From: Agarivorans sp. Alg241-V36
Lineage (GTDB): Bacteria; Pseudomonadota; Gammaproteobacteria; Enterobacterales; Celerinatantimonadaceae
NCBI RefSeq assembly: GCF_900537085.1
Contig: NZ_UNRE01000011.1
Span: 8,379 to 72,378 of the forward strand
Direction: 5' to 3'
Length of the DNA stretch: 64,000 nt
The notes below the pieces were generated by a model, which worked only from the letters and a program-made list of their open reading frames with translations, had not been told where the DNA came from and ran no database searches. The position numbers were made by a program, and so were the translations under genes. Shown here in pieces: positions 63,101 to 64,000 of the stretch (its first letter is position 1; each line of letters opens with the position of its first letter).

Positions 63101-63949
63101 TTAAGAAATAATTTGTTGTAGGCAATGAGATTGCTTTGGGGCCAAACAGACGGGCGATTGAGTAATGGCCGTTTCTACACAAATAAACTGGCTATAGTCG
63201 CTAACATCATCCATTTTGTTGGCTAATTCCTCTCCAGGGTTCCAAACAACCACGCTGTCATTACCGCTGTGATGAATGTTTAAGGAATGCTCACCATTAG
63301 AGATTACGTTGTTAGCTGCTGACTGTAGGTAGATACGATCAGTCTCTTTGCTAAGCTTAAAGCCCTCAGATTCAACATAGACTTTTTGGCTCAATGCATC
63401 AAAGTATTGGGTGCCAAGTGATCCGATGTGTAGTTTTTTTACATCTGTAATGAAATAACTGTGCAAGGCGCCAGTAAATTCAAACTCATGTTGGCTATTA
63501 TTTTTGGTTTCCAATTCGATATGGAGCTGATTGCTGAAGGTAAACGAGCAAGTTAATGCAATGCCTGGAACAGAGCTATGGTTTAGGCTTAGACGAACGG
63601 AGCAGCTATCCTCGCGGGTAATGGTTTCATCTAAAGACCAAAGGCTAGTTCTGGCAAAACCGTGCTTAGGAAGGCTTTCATCGCCTAGGTTGCCAAAGCG
63701 CGGCCAACAGATAGGGACTCCACCTCTAATGGCTTTTCCTCGTGTAAACTGACTATCATCACTTAACCAAAGTGTTTCTTTACCTGGGTTAGGGCGGTAG
63801 GAGACAAGGTGCGCACCTTGCTTGGCGATGAGTGCTTTCGCTTTGGGATGATCAATCCAATAAAATACCATGCCTTCGGCATTGCTAACTTCAAACACCG
63901 CGTTATTTATTTGCTTAACTACTTTTAGCTTCAGCTTTTCTAAGATCAT
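63101..63949 (-). CDS. D-hexose-6-phosphate mutarotase (YeaD type)
   Basis: The 282-residue protein has an aldose-epimerase beta-sandwich fold of the YeaD group: LIAKQGAHLVSYRPNPGKETLWLSD, AIRGGVPICWPRFG, KHGFARTSLWSL (catalytic His) and the late ICVETA (catalytic Glu). It speeds interconversion of glucose-6-phosphate anomers in the cytoplasm. Its length is normal. The ATG at 63949 is followed by a basic MILEKLKLKVVKQ start. Confidence 0.9.
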   Translation of the reverse strand: MILEKLKLKVVKQINNAVFEVSNAEGMVFYWIDHPKAKALIAKQGAHLVSYRPNPGKETLWLSDDSQFTRGKAIRGGVPICWPRFGNLGDESLPKHGFARTSLWSLDETITREDSCSVRLSLNHSSVPGIALTCSFTFSNQLHIELETKNNSQHEFEFTGALHSYFITDVKKLHIGSLGTQYFDALSQKVYVESEGFKLSKETDRIYLQSAANNVISNGEHSLNIHHSGNDSVVVWNPGEELANKMDDVSDYSQFICVETAITQSPVCLAPKQSHCLQQIIS

Positions 63950-63966
63950 GATTTTTACCTATAAAA

Positions 63967-63988
63967 AAAGCGACCCTAAGGTCGCTTT
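63967..63988. terminator. Stem-loop at the right end
   Basis: AAAGCGACC pairs with GGTCGCTTT with a 4-base loop and A-rich and T-rich flanks. It lies upstream of the mutarotase gene, so it probably ends a gene outside the window on the minus strand. Confidence 0.75.
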
Positions 63989-64000
63989 ATTATTCTAGCT

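Overview
The window looks like chromosomal DNA of a marine, agar-degrading gammaproteobacterium of the Alteromonadales type; Agarivorans or a close relative is my best guess. The reasons are a large GH86-type beta-agarase with CBM6 modules, a complete tol-pal cluster followed by tandem tRNA-Lys genes and nadA, a VolA-type surface lysophospholipase, AstB, SohB, YciK and a RuvAB SOS box close to the enterobacterial form. The genus is inferred, not shown.

Left end (1-5000) is a mobile-DNA graveyard. It holds the tail of a Y1 (IS200-like) transposase, two decayed copies of one IS110-family 5' end (705-1001 and 2477-2772), an IS91-family C-terminal fragment fused to the second of them, a GIY-YIG protein, and what looks like a relic integron-cassette array: a frameshifted HAD phosphatase gene, an attC-like site (3421-3505), a LysE-family exporter gene and a second, decayed attC-like site.

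The accessory region (5000-15900) carries the agarase (9709-13737, minus strand), a thioredoxin, a YcxB-like protein, a VOC protein, a CynX-type MFS transporter and a DUF1330 protein. It is bracketed by two directly repeated copies of an unrecognised three-gene locus: a plus-strand lipoprotein gene, and on the minus strand a secreted 143-aa protein preceded by a secreted 55-aa protein. The copy at 14517-15455 is intact. In the copy near 5170-5955 the lipoprotein gene has decayed while the other two genes stay open. Both promoter regions share conserved boxes.

The middle (15900-34100) has metabolic and transport genes: a truncated AhpD-like gene, a carboxymuconolactone decarboxylase, a LysR/MFS divergent pair, a glyoxalase-II-like hydrolase, a CBS protein with cobyric acid synthase, a TAXI binding protein, cutC, a membrane-fused glycerophosphodiesterase, the 5-oxoprolinase operon pxpABC with a TfoX-C protein, yciK, the VolA-like lipase and sohB.

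The right part is mostly housekeeping. It has astB, topA, a MetF-like protein, a small kinase with an anchored coiled-coil protein, a cluster of hydrolases (M14 peptidase, two lipase/hydrolase-fold proteins), a YeiH exporter, RssA, a TetR-regulated RND pump, SOS-controlled ruvAB, ybgC-tolQRAB-pal-cpoB, six tRNA-Lys(UUU) genes, nadA, guaC and a D-hexose-6-phosphate mutarotase.

No CRISPR array, rRNA, replication origin or integrase gene was seen. The most promising undescribed element is the duplicated locus of small secreted proteins around the agarase segment.
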